From NCBI GenBank assembly GCA_017503945.1, contig JAFVSB010000097.1, positions 1 to 19,148 of the forward strand: a stretch of DNA of 19,148 nt, in the 5' to 3' direction. Positions within the stretch are counted from its first letter, which is position 1. Every line of letters begins with the position of its first letter. Made by a program: the position numbers and the translations under genes. Below, piece after piece: positions 7,473 to 14,563 of this stretch. Source of the DNA: Clostridia bacterium (GTDB taxonomy: Bacteria > Bacillota > Clostridia > UMGS1810). The notes under the pieces are model-generated. The model had not been told where the DNA came from, did not search any database, and saw nothing but the letters and a program-made list of their open reading frames with translations.

Positions 7473-8693
7473 ATGAAAATCAATAATGTTGACTTTAACA
7501 CTTATTTTAACAACTATCCTGACAAAAACGGCTATTTTGGCAAGTATGGTGGAGTGTATGTTGATGACAAGCTAAAAGCTGCCATGGCAGAAATCACTCA
7601 GGCTTACTATTCAATCTGTCAGTCGCGTAAGTTTATAGCCGAGCTTCGTCGCATCAGAAAGGAATTTCAGGGTAGACCCACTCCCGTTACTCATCTGGAA
7701 CGACTCTCCGATGCACTCGGCGGCAAGGTTCAGCTCTATGCCAAGCGTGAAGACCTCAACCACTCAGGCGCTCACAAGCTAAACCACTGCATGGGTGAGG
7801 CTTTGCTTGCCAAATACATGGGCAAGAAAAAGGTCATTGCCGAGACTGGTGCGGGTCAGCACGGTGTGGCCCTTGCCACTGCCGCAGCATATTTTGGTCT
7901 CAAATGTGACATCTACATGGGCTCGGTAGACATTAAAAAGCAGGCTCCCAATGTTGCCCGCATGAAGATTCTGGGTGCCAATGTTGTAGAAGTCACTCAT
8001 GGCCTGCAGACTCTCAAAGAAGCTGTAGATGCAGCCTTTGATGCCTACAGCAAGGAATATAATGACGCTATATACTGCATCGGCTCAGTTCTCGGACCTC
8101 ACCCCTTCCCCATGATGGTGCGCGATTTCCAGAGTGTTGTGGGCATTGAAGCAAGAGAGCAGTTTTTGGATATGACAGGGCATCTCCCCAATGCAATTGT
8201 TGCATGCGTGGGCGGCGGCAGTAACGCTGCAGGTCTTTTTGCAGGATTCCTCAATGACCCTGTAGACATCTACGGCATAGAGCCTCTGGGCAGAGGCTCA
8301 AAGCTTGGCGACCATGCTGCAAGTCTCAAATATGGCACTGAGGGCATCATGCACGGCTTCAACAGCATCATGCTCAAAGATGAAAACGGCGACCCGGCTC
8401 CTGTATATTCTGTGGCAAGCGGTCTTGACTATCCGTCATCAGGTCCTGAGCATGCGTTCTTACAAGAAATTGGCAGAGTAAAATATGATGTTATCGATGA
8501 TGAAGAAACCATCGATGCATTTTATAAGCTCTCGCGTCTTGAGGGCATCATTCCCGCTATCGAAAGCTCTCACGCGGTAGCCTTTGGCATGAAGCTTGCC
8601 AAAACCATGGAACACGGCTCTGTGCTTATCAACCTTTCGGGCAGAGGCGACAAGGACATGGATTATATCATCGAAAAATATGGTATCCGATAA
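7473..8693 (+). CDS. trpB: Tryptophan synthase beta chain, stand-alone
   Basis: 406 residues, the normal TrpB length. It joins indole and L-serine to L-tryptophan with pyridoxal phosphate. PLP-binding Lys102 lies in [28 protein letters not shown] follows; the phosphate loop is [36 protein letters not shown] and LSGRGDKD complete the family pattern. GGAGG at 7460-7464 sets the start at the ATG at 7473, not the TTG at 7458. No trpA or other trp gene is adjacent, so the enzyme may salvage indole or pair with a distant TrpA. No tryptophan occurs in the protein: the place where the E. coli enzyme has its single Trp (RDWSGSYE) reads DAYSKEYN, Tyr for Trp. That suits a protein made during Trp starvation. 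Confidence 0.95.
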   Translation: MKINNVDFNTYFNNYPDKNGYFGKYGGVYVDDKLKAAMAEITQAYYSICQSRKFIAELRRIRKEFQGRPTPVTHLERLSDALGGKVQLYAKREDLNHSGAHKLNHCMGEALLAKYMGKKKVIAETGAGQHGVALATAAAYFGLKCDIYMGSVDIKKQAPNVARMKILGANVVEVTHGLQTLKEAVDAAFDAYSKEYNDAIYCIGSVLGPHPFPMMVRDFQSVVGIEAREQFLDMTGHLPNAIVACVGGGSNAAGLFAGFLNDPVDIYGIEPLGRGSKLGDHAASLKYGTEGIMHGFNSIMLKDENGDPAPVYSVASGLDYPSSGPEHAFLQEIGRVKYDVIDDEETIDAFYKLSRLEGIIPAIESSHAVAFGMKLAKTMEHGSVLINLSGRGDKDMDYIIEKYGIR

Positions 8694-8695
8694 AT

Positions 8696-8730
8696 AAAAA
8701 ATCCAGTGGATTTTATCCACTGGATTTTTT
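8696..8730. terminator. Bidirectional terminator between trpB and znuB
   Basis: ATCCAGTGGAT (8701-8711) and ATCCACTGGAT (8715-8725) form a perfect stem with a TTT loop, extended by A5 and T5 to 16 bp. The T tract on either strand lets it end both the rightward trpB and the leftward zinc operon; it touches the znuB stop codon. Confidence 0.92.
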
Positions 8731-9542
8731 TACTTTCTAACTTTTTCTGCTATAGATAAACCAATAAATATAATGAGATTTACTAATGTGATGCAAGCAC
8801 CTGTGGGCATACCATCCCACAAAAGGGTGAGGAAAAACCCTGCAAGAAAGCTTATCACAGAAATACAAGCAGCACTTATTGTCACTGCCATAAATGACTT
8901 AAACACCCTCATTGCAGATAGCGCGGGGAACACAATGAGCGATGAAATAAGCAGTGCCCCCATGAGTCTCATGCCAAGCACCACTGTCACTGCGATGAGC
9001 ACTGCTACAATGGTGTTGTATAAATTCACTTTGATTCCTGTGGCACTGGCAAAATCCTCGTCAAAGGTTATGCAGAATATGCGGTTATACAAAAGAGTGA
9101 ACACAATCATAACACACATGCAAAGAACAATTGCCATTGCCATGTCATTTTTGCTTATGGCATATAGGCTTCCTATGAGATAGCTGTTCATATCGGCGCT
9201 TGTGCCCGAATAGGATATGAGCATTATGCCAATTGCCAGAGCGCTGCCGGAGATGATGGCAATGAGCGAATCTCCTTTGATTTTTTTGCCACCAAGCCTT
9301 AGCAGCAACACCGCTGCCGCTGCCACCACGGGCAACGCCACGCTAAGCGGAGCAAACCCCATGACCGATGCAAAGGCAAGAGCGCCAAAGCTTATGTGCG
9401 ACAAGCCGTCACCAATCATGGAATATCGCTTCAGCACCAAAATCACACCCAGCACCGCCGCACACACCGATATGAGAAGCCCCACAATCAGTGCGCGCGA
9501 AAGAAAACCATATGTAAATATTGCATTTATAATTTCGCTCAT
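8730..9542 (-). CDS. znuB: Zinc ABC transporter permease (ZnuB-like)
   Basis: 270 residues of ABC-3 type permease, with about eight hydrophobic segments. Typical features are LGVILVLKRYSMIGDGLSHISFGALA near the N-terminus (the ABC-3 motif region that contacts the ATPase) and GMRLMGALLISSLIVFPALSAM near residue 200. It forms the membrane channel of the uptake system with ZnuC and receives metal from ZnuA. The ATG at 9542 overlaps the znuC stop by 4 nt (ATGA) and has a GAGAGG site, so it is translationally coupled; an upstream TTG at 9557 is less likely. Family members carry Zn, Mn or Fe; zinc is inferred from the neighbours. Confidence 0.92.
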   Translation of the reverse strand: MSEIINAIFTYGFLSRALIVGLLISVCAAVLGVILVLKRYSMIGDGLSHISFGALAFASVMGFAPLSVALPVVAAAAVLLLRLGGKKIKGDSLIAIISGSALAIGIMLISYSGTSADMNSYLIGSLYAISKNDMAMAIVLCMCVMIVFTLLYNRIFCITFDEDFASATGIKVNLYNTIVAVLIAVTVVLGMRLMGALLISSLIVFPALSAMRVFKSFMAVTISAACISVISFLAGFFLTLLWDGMPTGACITLVNLIIFIGLSIAEKVRK

Positions 9543-10243
9543 TTTCCTCTCTCCCAAAATCCGCCCTCTATGGCGCGAGCTTTGTAGTCTTTGCTTCTGC
9601 CGTAATAAAGTGCTTTTTGATTACCCAGATGCAGCACATAATCAGCCCAAGTAAGAGCTTTTTCGATGTCATGAGATATCATGATTATGGTCATACCTTC
9701 ATCATGAAGCTTATTTATCACCTCATACATCTCGTCTGCCGCGCCCACATCAAGGCTGCTGGCAGGCTCATCAAGAATGAGAAGATGCTCCGATGCGCAA
9801 ATCGCTCTTGCCAGAAGCACTTTTTGCTGCTGACCGCCCGACAGCTCGTGATAGCACTTGTGAGCAAGGTGATCTATTTCAAGCTTTTTCATTGCATTGT
9901 CACATATTTTGCGGTCTTTGGCGCCAAAAAATGCCAATATTCCTTTGCGGTTTATTCTGCCTGAGCGAACCACTTCTTTTACCGATGCAGGGAAATCCCT
10001 TTGCATTTCGCTTTGTTGGGGCAGATAGCCTATTTCGTTTTTGCGTAGGCCCTCGCCAAATATGATTTCGCCGCCGTCGAGAGCTTTGAGCCCCAAAAGT
10101 CCTTTTATGAGAGTGGTCTTGCCCGAGCCGTTTTCACCCACAACGCATACATAGTCACCCTTGTTTATGCTGATGCTAAGCTCGTTTATAACCCTGCTGC
10201 CTTCATATGACATTGTCACATTCTTTAGTTCTATAATAGCCAT
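9539..10243 (-). CDS. znuC: Zinc ABC transporter ATP-binding protein (ZnuC-like)
   Basis: 234 residues with a complete ATPase set: Walker A GENGSGKTT at 36-44, Q-loop in YLPQQ at 73-77, signature LSGGQQQKV from 134, Walker B LLILDEP at 154-160 and switch His191 in ISHDI. LPQQSEMQRDFPASVKEVV is typical of metal-uptake ATPases of this family. It powers ZnuB on the cytoplasmic side. Its ATG starts 1 nt after the znuA stop and its own stop overlaps the znuB start, so all three are translated in step. Confidence 0.94.
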   Translation of the reverse strand: MAIIELKNVTMSYEGSRVINELSISINKGDYVCVVGENGSGKTTLIKGLLGLKALDGGEIIFGEGLRKNEIGYLPQQSEMQRDFPASVKEVVRSGRINRKGILAFFGAKDRKICDNAMKKLEIDHLAHKCYHELSGGQQQKVLLARAICASEHLLILDEPASSLDVGAADEMYEVINKLHDEGMTIIMISHDIEKALTWADYVLHLGNQKALYYGRSKDYKARAIEGGFWERGK

Positions 10244-10244
10244 G

Positions 10245-11186
10245 TCAGCGTAGTGCCTCCTTGAGATTTTTAATATTTTGCTTCATGATGTCGACATATG
10301 TCACACCTTTTGCAAAATCCTCCTTGCTAATCGACTGTGCAGAGTGCAGAAGCAGCGGCTTTGCGCCGGTTTCTTCGCTTATGGTATTTGCTAATTTGCG
10401 GTCAGACAGCTCAGTGTAGAACACAACGGGTGTGCCTTTGGCTTTCATCGTCTCTATTATGTCGATCATAACCGACGGATTTGCGTCATTTTCGTGGCTG
10501 CAGCCCGAAAACACAGATTTGTATTCAAGCTCAAGCCTGTGTGCCAAATACAAAAACGGAAATCTGTCACCCACTGCAATAAAGCTTTGCTCTGAGTCAC
10601 AGCATAGGCTTTCAAGCTCTGAATCGATGAGTTGAATTTCACTGACATATTCATCGGCATTTTTGCGATATGCGGCAGCGTTTTGAGGGTCAATCTGACA
10701 CAACGCATCACATATTGCCTCAATGCTCGCTATTGCATTTTCAGGAAGTAGCCACACATGCTCGTCAAAGCCTGAGTGATTTTGGCACATTTGGTCATGC
10801 TCATGCTCATGGTGATGGTGCGAGCTGCCTTCTTCAAGCAGCTTGCAATGGTCCATAAGCTTAATTGTTTTCAGATTTGGATTATCAATAGTCTCTAATA
10901 TGCTATCAATCCACACATCCGACTCGCCTCCACCATAGATAAACACATCAGCGCTTGCAATCGTCTCAATGTCTGATGCCGACGGTTCAAAGCCGTGGAT
11001 TTCTGCCCCGGGCTTCATTATCATGTGTGGCTTGATCACACCTTGGCACACTGCCCTAGCAAAGTCATATTGAGGAAATATGACAGTGACCACGCTGAGC
11101 GATTCACTCTCTTTATGATCTGATGCCGTGCAGCCTGTGAGCAATAATATACATGCCATTATGCATGCAAAAATTTTGATTTTCAT
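10245..11186 (-). CDS. znuA: Zinc-binding lipoprotein (ZnuA-like)
   Basis: 313 residues of a cluster A-I metal-binding protein. The signal peptide ends in a lipobox LLLTGC with Cys19 as lipidation site, so it is tethered outside the membrane. His64 (GAEIHGFEPS) and His143 (DEHVWLLP) are expected metal ligands. Between them lies HHHHEHEH at 123-130, the histidine-rich loop usual in zinc-specific members. The third ligand region reads GDRFPFLYLAHR instead of the commoner HxAF, a variant I believe occurs in other clostridial members. I chose the ATG at 11186, with AGGTG 7 nt before it; the GTG at 11219 would start inside the regulator gene. Only 5 nt separate it from the regulator stop. Confidence 0.92.
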   Translation of the reverse strand: MKIKIFACIMACILLLTGCTASDHKESESLSVVTVIFPQYDFARAVCQGVIKPHMIMKPGAEIHGFEPSASDIETIASADVFIYGGGESDVWIDSILETIDNPNLKTIKLMDHCKLLEEGSSHHHHEHEHDQMCQNHSGFDEHVWLLPENAIASIEAICDALCQIDPQNAAAYRKNADEYVSEIQLIDSELESLCCDSEQSFIAVGDRFPFLYLAHRLELEYKSVFSGCSHENDANPSVMIDIIETMKAKGTPVVFYTELSDRKLANTISEETGAKPLLLHSAQSISKEDFAKGVTYVDIMKQNIKNLKEALR

Positions 11187-11191
11187 TTTTT

Positions 11192-11596
11192 TCACCTGTT
11201 TGAATTGCAGCTGTCGCACAATCCGTATATAGTAGTTTTGGAGTTGTCAATGGTAAAGCAGTGCTCTGCTTTGATGTGCTTTTTGAGTTCATTCATAAGG
11301 GAGCAATCCATATGAAAAAGCTCTCCGCACGCAGTGCATTTGAGGTGAAAATGACTGTTGCAAGCTTCACTGTGCGCATTATATTGATAAAACGCGCCAT
11401 CGCCTCCGGGAGAGATGAACTTTTTTAGCAAGCCGTCTTTTTCAAATTTGGCAAGACTTCGGTATATGGTAGCTTCACCAAGAGTGATGCTATCATTTTT
11501 TATGAGCTCTTTTGCAGTGAAGCAGCTGTCTTTGTTTTGCTCAAAAAACTGAAGCAGGGAAGAACGCTGTTTTGTGTTGTAATTTTTTGTGGTCAT
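11192..11596 (-). CDS. zur: Fur-family metal regulator, probably Zur
   Basis: 134 residues. The N-terminal winged helix includes SITLGEATIYRSLAKFEKDGLL. HFHLKCTACGELFHMDC and the C-terminal GLCDSC give two CxxC pairs (87-90 and 127-130), the structural zinc site of Fur, Zur and PerR proteins; HFHLKC also supplies regulatory metal ligands. As first gene of the znuACB operon it is best read as the zinc-uptake repressor, binding DNA when zinc is plentiful. The operator next to its promoter is of the classical Fur type, so an iron regulator cannot be excluded from sequence alone. AGAGGTG precedes the ATG at 11596. Confidence 0.88.
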   Translation of the reverse strand: MTTKNYNTKQRSSLLQFFEQNKDSCFTAKELIKNDSITLGEATIYRSLAKFEKDGLLKKFISPGGDGAFYQYNAHSEACNSHFHLKCTACGELFHMDCSLMNELKKHIKAEHCFTIDNSKTTIYGLCDSCNSNR

Positions 11597-11611
11597 ATTG
11601 CACCTCTGATT

Positions 11612-11626
11612 TGATAATGATTATCA
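11612..11626. promoter_or_regulatory. Fur/Zur-type operator
   Basis: TGATAATGATTATCA is a perfect 7-1-7 palindrome identical to the classical Bacillus Fur box. It lies just downstream of the -10 of the regulator-znuACB promoter, where a bound repressor would block initiation. Confidence 0.88.
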
Positions 11627-11633
11627 TTTTCAT

Positions 11634-11662
11634 ATTGTATCACAAATATCAGTATTTGTCAA
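11634..11662 (-). promoter_or_regulatory. Promoter of the zur-znuACB operon
   Basis: Minus strand TTGACA at 11657-11662 and TACAAT at 11634-11639, 17 nt apart. The operator starts 7 nt beyond the -10. Confidence 0.9.
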
Positions 11663-11682
11663 AAATTTTTTGTTTGCAAATA

Positions 11683-11711
11683 TTGACAAAATGATAAAAA
11701 AGGATTATAAT
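11683..11711 (+). promoter_or_regulatory. Promoter of the metal-efflux operon
   Basis: TTGACA at 11683-11688 and TATAAT at 11706-11711, 17 nt apart, both perfect. It diverges from the zinc-uptake promoter, with the two -35 hexamers 20 nt apart. Confidence 0.92.
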
Positions 11712-11722
11712 AAAACAAACAA

Positions 11723-11738
11723 TTGAACAGTCGTTCAA
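11723..11738. promoter_or_regulatory. ArsR/SmtB-type operator
   Basis: TTGAAC-AGTC-GTTCAA is a perfect 6-4-6 palindrome. Its TGAACA core resembles operators of SmtB, CzrA and CadC. It covers the predicted transcription start, 11 nt after the -10 and just before the ribosome site of the repressor gene, as for an autoregulated metal-sensing repressor. Confidence 0.82.
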
Positions 11739-11754
11739 ATGAGAGGTGAAAATA

Positions 11755-12111
11755 ATGAATAACGATATACCTTCATGCGAAAGTATGCATTCACACACAG
11801 ACTTTGTAGCACACATCAGGCATGATATGCCCGATGAGACTGTGCTCTATGATTTGGCAGAGTTATATAAGCTCTTTGCCGACACCACCCGCATCAAAAT
11901 TCTCTATTGCCTTTTTGAAGATGAGATGTGCGTGTGTGACATTGCCGATGTGCTAAACATGACATCATCGGCAATATCGCATCAGCTAAGGCTGCTCAAG
12001 CAAGCAAAGCTTGTGACCTTCAGGCGCGACGGCAAAGCGGTGTACTACAGCCTTGCCGATGAGCATGTGCGCACAATCATAGGCATGGGCATGGAACATA
12101 TACTTGAATAG
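11755..12111 (+). CDS. ArsR/SmtB-family zinc/cadmium-sensing repressor
   Basis: 118 residues, winged helix with recognition region NMTSSAISHQLRLLKQAKLV. Two metal sites can be read. The alpha5 site is complete: Asp102-x-His104-x10-His115-x2-Glu118, the SmtB/CzrA zinc pattern. An alpha3N-type site is also possible, with Cys59 and Cys61 (EMCVCDIA) plus Cys8 and several His in the N-terminal tail (CESMHSH), as in CadC. Metal binding should release the repressor from DNA and switch on the two export genes behind it. The ATG at 11755 has GAGAGGTG 6 nt upstream; the GTG at 11746 lies inside that site and is rejected. The gene behind it starts 15 nt after the stop. Confidence 0.93.
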   Translation: MNNDIPSCESMHSHTDFVAHIRHDMPDETVLYDLAELYKLFADTTRIKILYCLFEDEMCVCDIADVLNMTSSAISHQLRLLKQAKLVTFRRDGKAVYYSLADEHVRTIIGMGMEHILE

Positions 12112-12126
12112 AAAGGATTGATTCTA

Positions 12127-12339
12127 ATGAAGAAAATATACAAGGTGATGGGTCTTGACTGTGCTCATTGTGCAGCCAATCTTGAAGCCGTTGTCAAAAA
12201 AACTCAGGGAGTGACCGATGCAAAGGTGAATTTTTTGCTTGAAAAGATGATAATCACCTGCGATGATGAAAATGCGGCACAAGCCGCCATCGAAGCTGGC
12301 AAAAAAGCATTTCCTGATTGTGTGGTGCAGGGCATATGA
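12127..12339 (+). CDS. Free-standing heavy-metal-associated (HMA) domain protein
   Basis: 70 residues forming one ferredoxin-like HMA domain. The metal-binding motif is GLDCAHC with Cys12 and Cys15; the Asp before the first Cys is typical of Zn/Cd/Pb-binding domains rather than copper ones (MxCxxC). The remaining fold pattern (VNFLLEKMIITCDD, then AAIEAGKKAF) is normal. The start is the ATG at 12127, 9 nt after AAAGGA; the TTG at 12118 abuts that site. Its stop overlaps the ATPase start by 4 nt. In most CadA/ZntA proteins this domain is fused to the ATPase N-terminus; here it is separate and probably hands metal to the pump or senses load. Confidence 0.93.
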   Translation: MKKIYKVMGLDCAHCAANLEAVVKKTQGVTDAKVNFLLEKMIITCDDENAAQAAIEAGKKAFPDCVVQGI

Positions 12340-14183
12340 ATAGTCTTTCAAATGCGCAAAAGCATTTGCTTTGGCGTATAATAGCCTCCGCGGTTGTCTT
12401 TGCACTTTATTATATTATAGATGCCATATCAGGCGGTCTTGGCTCGCCTCTTTCATTTGCTATTGTCACTGTTTCTTATGTCACAAGCGGCTATGATGTC
12501 ATATATTCAGCCGTCAGAAATATCATAAGAGGCAAGCTACTCGACGAAAAATTTTTGATGCTCATTGCCACGGTGGGTGCATATGCTCTTGGTGATTTTG
12601 GCGAAGCAGCTGCAGTGATGCTCTTTTATCAGACTGGTGAGTTTTTCCAAAGCTATGCAGTAGGCAAAAGCCGCCGCAGCATCAAGGACCTCATGGACAT
12701 CTGCCCCGAATATGCAAATGTTGAGCGCGCAGGTGAGATATGCGTGCTCATGCCCGACGAGGTTGAGGTGGGCGAGACCATTGTAGTAAAACCGGGTGAA
12801 AAAATCCCGCTCGATGGCATTGTGATTTCGGGCACATCATGGCTCGACACATCATCACTCACAGGCGAAAGCCTGAGGCGCGAGGCAAAAGAAGGAATTG
12901 AGGTTTATAGCGGAAGCATTAACCTTAGCGGTGTAATAAAAGTGAGAGTCACCAAGGATTTTGACAACTCCACCGTTTCGCGCATTTTAGAGCTTGTAGA
13001 AAATTCTGCCTTCAACAAATCCAAAAGCGAAGCCTTCATCACCCGCTTTGCCAGGGTATACACTCCGTTTGTGGTTGTTTGTGCACTTCTGGTTGCCTTT
13101 GTGCCGCCTCTTTTTGTTGGCTCTTTTGCCACATGGCTCAGGCGCGCTCTCATATTCCTTGTCATCTCCTGCCCGTGTGCTTTGGTTATTTCGGTGCCGC
13201 TTTCTTTTTTTGCATCTATCGGCTGTGCTTCAAAGCATGGCATATTAATAAAAGGCTCCAACTGGCTCGAGGCTCTTGGCAGAGCCGAGACCATTGCGTT
13301 TGACAAAACAGGCACACTCACCAAGGGTAATTATGTCATCACTGGCATTTACCCATCGGTCAGTGCTGATGAAGAAAGGCTCATGCGTGCGGCGGCTCAT
13401 TGCGAATATTACAGTGACCACCCCATAGCTGAGGTTATAAAGAGCGCATATCCTCATATAAATGTAGGGGATATCGAAGGCTTTGAAGCCATATCAGGTT
13501 GTGGTGTGCATGCTTGCGTGCAGGGCAAAAGCATTCGTTGCGGCAAGGCTTTGTATATTTCGCGCTATTGTGATGTGGCTGTTTCATCAAATGGTGTGCA
13601 TGTGTGTCAGGATGACGAGTATCTTGGCTATATTGAGATAGCCGATGAGATAAAGAGCGAATCTGCCTCTTTGGTTTCATCACTTCATCATAAAGGAATA
13701 AAAACAGTGATGCTCACAGGCGATAGTCAGCAGGCAGCAGATAGGGTAGCCAAAGAACTTGGTGTGGGCAGAGTGCATGCCGAGCTCATGCCGCATGACA
13801 AAACCGCCGTTTTGAGCACTCTCATAGCTGAGCGAAGCAGCAAAAACTCGGTGGTGTTTGTGGGTGACGGCATCAATGATGCCCCCGCGCTCTCACTTGC
13901 CGATGTGGGCATTGCCATGGGCTCGCTTGGTTGTGATGCAGCTATCGAAGCTGCCGACATCGTGATTATGGATGATGACATCTCCAAAATAAACACAGCC
14001 CTTTCAATTTGCCGCAAAACCAACTCCATTGTGAGCCAGAACATTGCATTTTCGCTTGGTATTAAGCTTCTTGTGATGGTGCTTGGCACTTTTGGCTTTG
14101 CCAATATGTGGGCGGCGGTGTTTGCCGATGTGGGCGTGGCTTTTATTGCAATTCTCAATTCATTCAGGGCCTTTAAATTGTAA
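12336..14183 (+). CDS. cadA: P1B-2-type zinc/cadmium/lead-exporting ATPase
   Basis: 615 residues, lacking the usual N-terminal HMA domain. Transport motifs: actuator TGES at 176-179, membrane metal site CPC at 279-281, phosphorylation motif DKTGTLT from 323, SDHP with HP at 362-363, and GDGINDAPAL. Near the C-terminus Lys577 (LGIKLLVM) and Asp598 (FADVG) lie 21 residues apart, matching the Lys693/Asp714 pair of ZntA that marks Zn/Cd/Pb pumps. It exports metal from the cytoplasm using ATP. The ATG at 12336 overlaps the HMA stop (ATGA), giving tight coupling and near equal amounts. CadA and ZntA are names for the same subgroup; the exact preferred metal is inferred. Confidence 0.95.
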   Translation: MNSLSNAQKHLLWRIIASAVVFALYYIIDAISGGLGSPLSFAIVTVSYVTSGYDVIYSAVRNIIRGKLLDEKFLMLIATVGAYALGDFGEAAAVMLFYQTGEFFQSYAVGKSRRSIKDLMDICPEYANVERAGEICVLMPDEVEVGETIVVKPGEKIPLDGIVISGTSWLDTSSLTGESLRREAKEGIEVYSGSINLSGVIKVRVTKDFDNSTVSRILELVENSAFNKSKSEAFITRFARVYTPFVVVCALLVAFVPPLFVGSFATWLRRALIFLVISCPCALVISVPLSFFASIGCASKHGILIKGSNWLEALGRAETIAFDKTGTLTKGNYVITGIYPSVSADEERLMRAAAHCEYYSDHPIAEVIKSAYPHINVGDIEGFEAISGCGVHACVQGKSIRCGKALYISRYCDVAVSSNGVHVCQDDEYLGYIEIADEIKSESASLVSSLHHKGIKTVMLTGDSQQAADRVAKELGVGRVHAELMPHDKTAVLSTLIAERSSKNSVVFVGDGINDAPALSLADVGIAMGSLGCDAAIEAADIVIMDDDISKINTALSICRKTNSIVSQNIAFSLGIKLLVMVLGTFGFANMWAAVFADVGVAFIAILNSFRAFKL

Positions 14184-14200
14184 AAGTTTTGTAAATTTTA

Positions 14201-14229
14201 TTGAAAAAGCCATACAAATAATATATAAT
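14201..14229 (+). promoter_or_regulatory. Probable promoter ahead of the folded element and ABC genes
   Basis: TTGAAA at 14201-14206 and TATAAT at 14224-14229, 17 nt apart. The last three bases of the -10 are part of the left AATGT repeat flanking the 275-bp element. Transcription would begin near 14236, inside the left inverted repeat. Confidence 0.7.
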
Positions 14230-14231
14230 GT

Positions 14232-14506
14232 AGCCGAAAGAGAGTAATCCGAACTCGTTTTGAAAATGCAAATTTTCGATATAATTTCGTCAAAAGCCTC
14301 GAAAATATGTTCAATATTCCCTGCGTTTTTGACTCATTCTATCATAAAATTTGCTATTTTCAAAATTTATTGAACCTCAAAGTCTAGAAAACAGTGATTT
14401 TTCAAGGCGGAAGCTTTCAGTAATACGAGGTATACTGATAAGCGACAACGAAGAAAAAGCTTGTTTTCAAGACTTTGAGGCGGGTTCGGATTATTCCCTT
14501 TCGGCT
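14232..14506. mobile_element. 275-bp MITE-like element folding as a three-way junction
   Basis: The ends are 26-bp inverted repeats (14232-14257 and 14481-14506) with 23 matches; two of the three differences are G-T pairs. AATGT lies directly outside both ends (14227-14231 and 14507-14511), like a 5-bp target duplication. Inside, 14258-14276 pairs with 14346-14365 (one bulged base), continuing as GATA/TATC and GTCAAAA/TTTTGAC. 14375-14393 pairs with 14462-14480 (one mismatch), with CAGTA/TACTG and GCTT/AAGC further in. The two arms abut the outer stem directly, leaving only about 9 unpaired bases at the junction. No transposase is encoded. It could be a small non-autonomous mobile element or a structured leader RNA; the direct repeat and a stem reaching past the predicted transcription start favour the first. 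Confidence 0.65.
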
Positions 14507-14508
14507 AA

Positions 14509-14546
14509 TGTGTTGGAGCATTTTGCTTCAACACACTGTTTTGTTT
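14509..14546 (+). terminator. Terminator hairpin between the efflux operon and the ABC exporter
   Basis: TGTGTTGGAGC and GCTTCAACACA pair over 11 bp (one G-T) around an ATTTT loop, 14509-14535, followed by CTGTTTTGTTT. It is the only terminator-like hairpin after cadA, yet it lies downstream of the promoter at 14201-14229. It would therefore also act as an attenuator for the ABC genes. Confidence 0.62.
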
Positions 14547-14563
14547 AGAAGGGAGAAATTATA

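Noticed and set aside
10801..10823. Short CAT/GTG-rich repeat that looks like a microsatellite
   Set aside because: It encodes the histidine-rich loop of ZnuA on the minus strand, an expected zinc-binding feature.
12653..14158. Several minus-strand frames of 69 to 143 codons opposite cadA
   Set aside because: Antisense shadows of a gene with complete P-type ATPase motifs; no ribosome sites or domains.
14223..14232. Reading the element ends as a TA target duplication (IS630/mariner style)
   Set aside because: TA does flank both ends of a slightly shorter repeat, but the 5-bp AATGT match outside the 26-bp repeats is longer and less likely by chance; TA remains a fallback.
14351..14548. 65-codon frame from a TTG across the right arm and terminator hairpin before the ABC genes
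   Set aside because: No ribosome site before the TTG, and the frame runs through paired arms of the folded element and the terminator; its stop just before the ABC ribosome site is suggestive but not enough.
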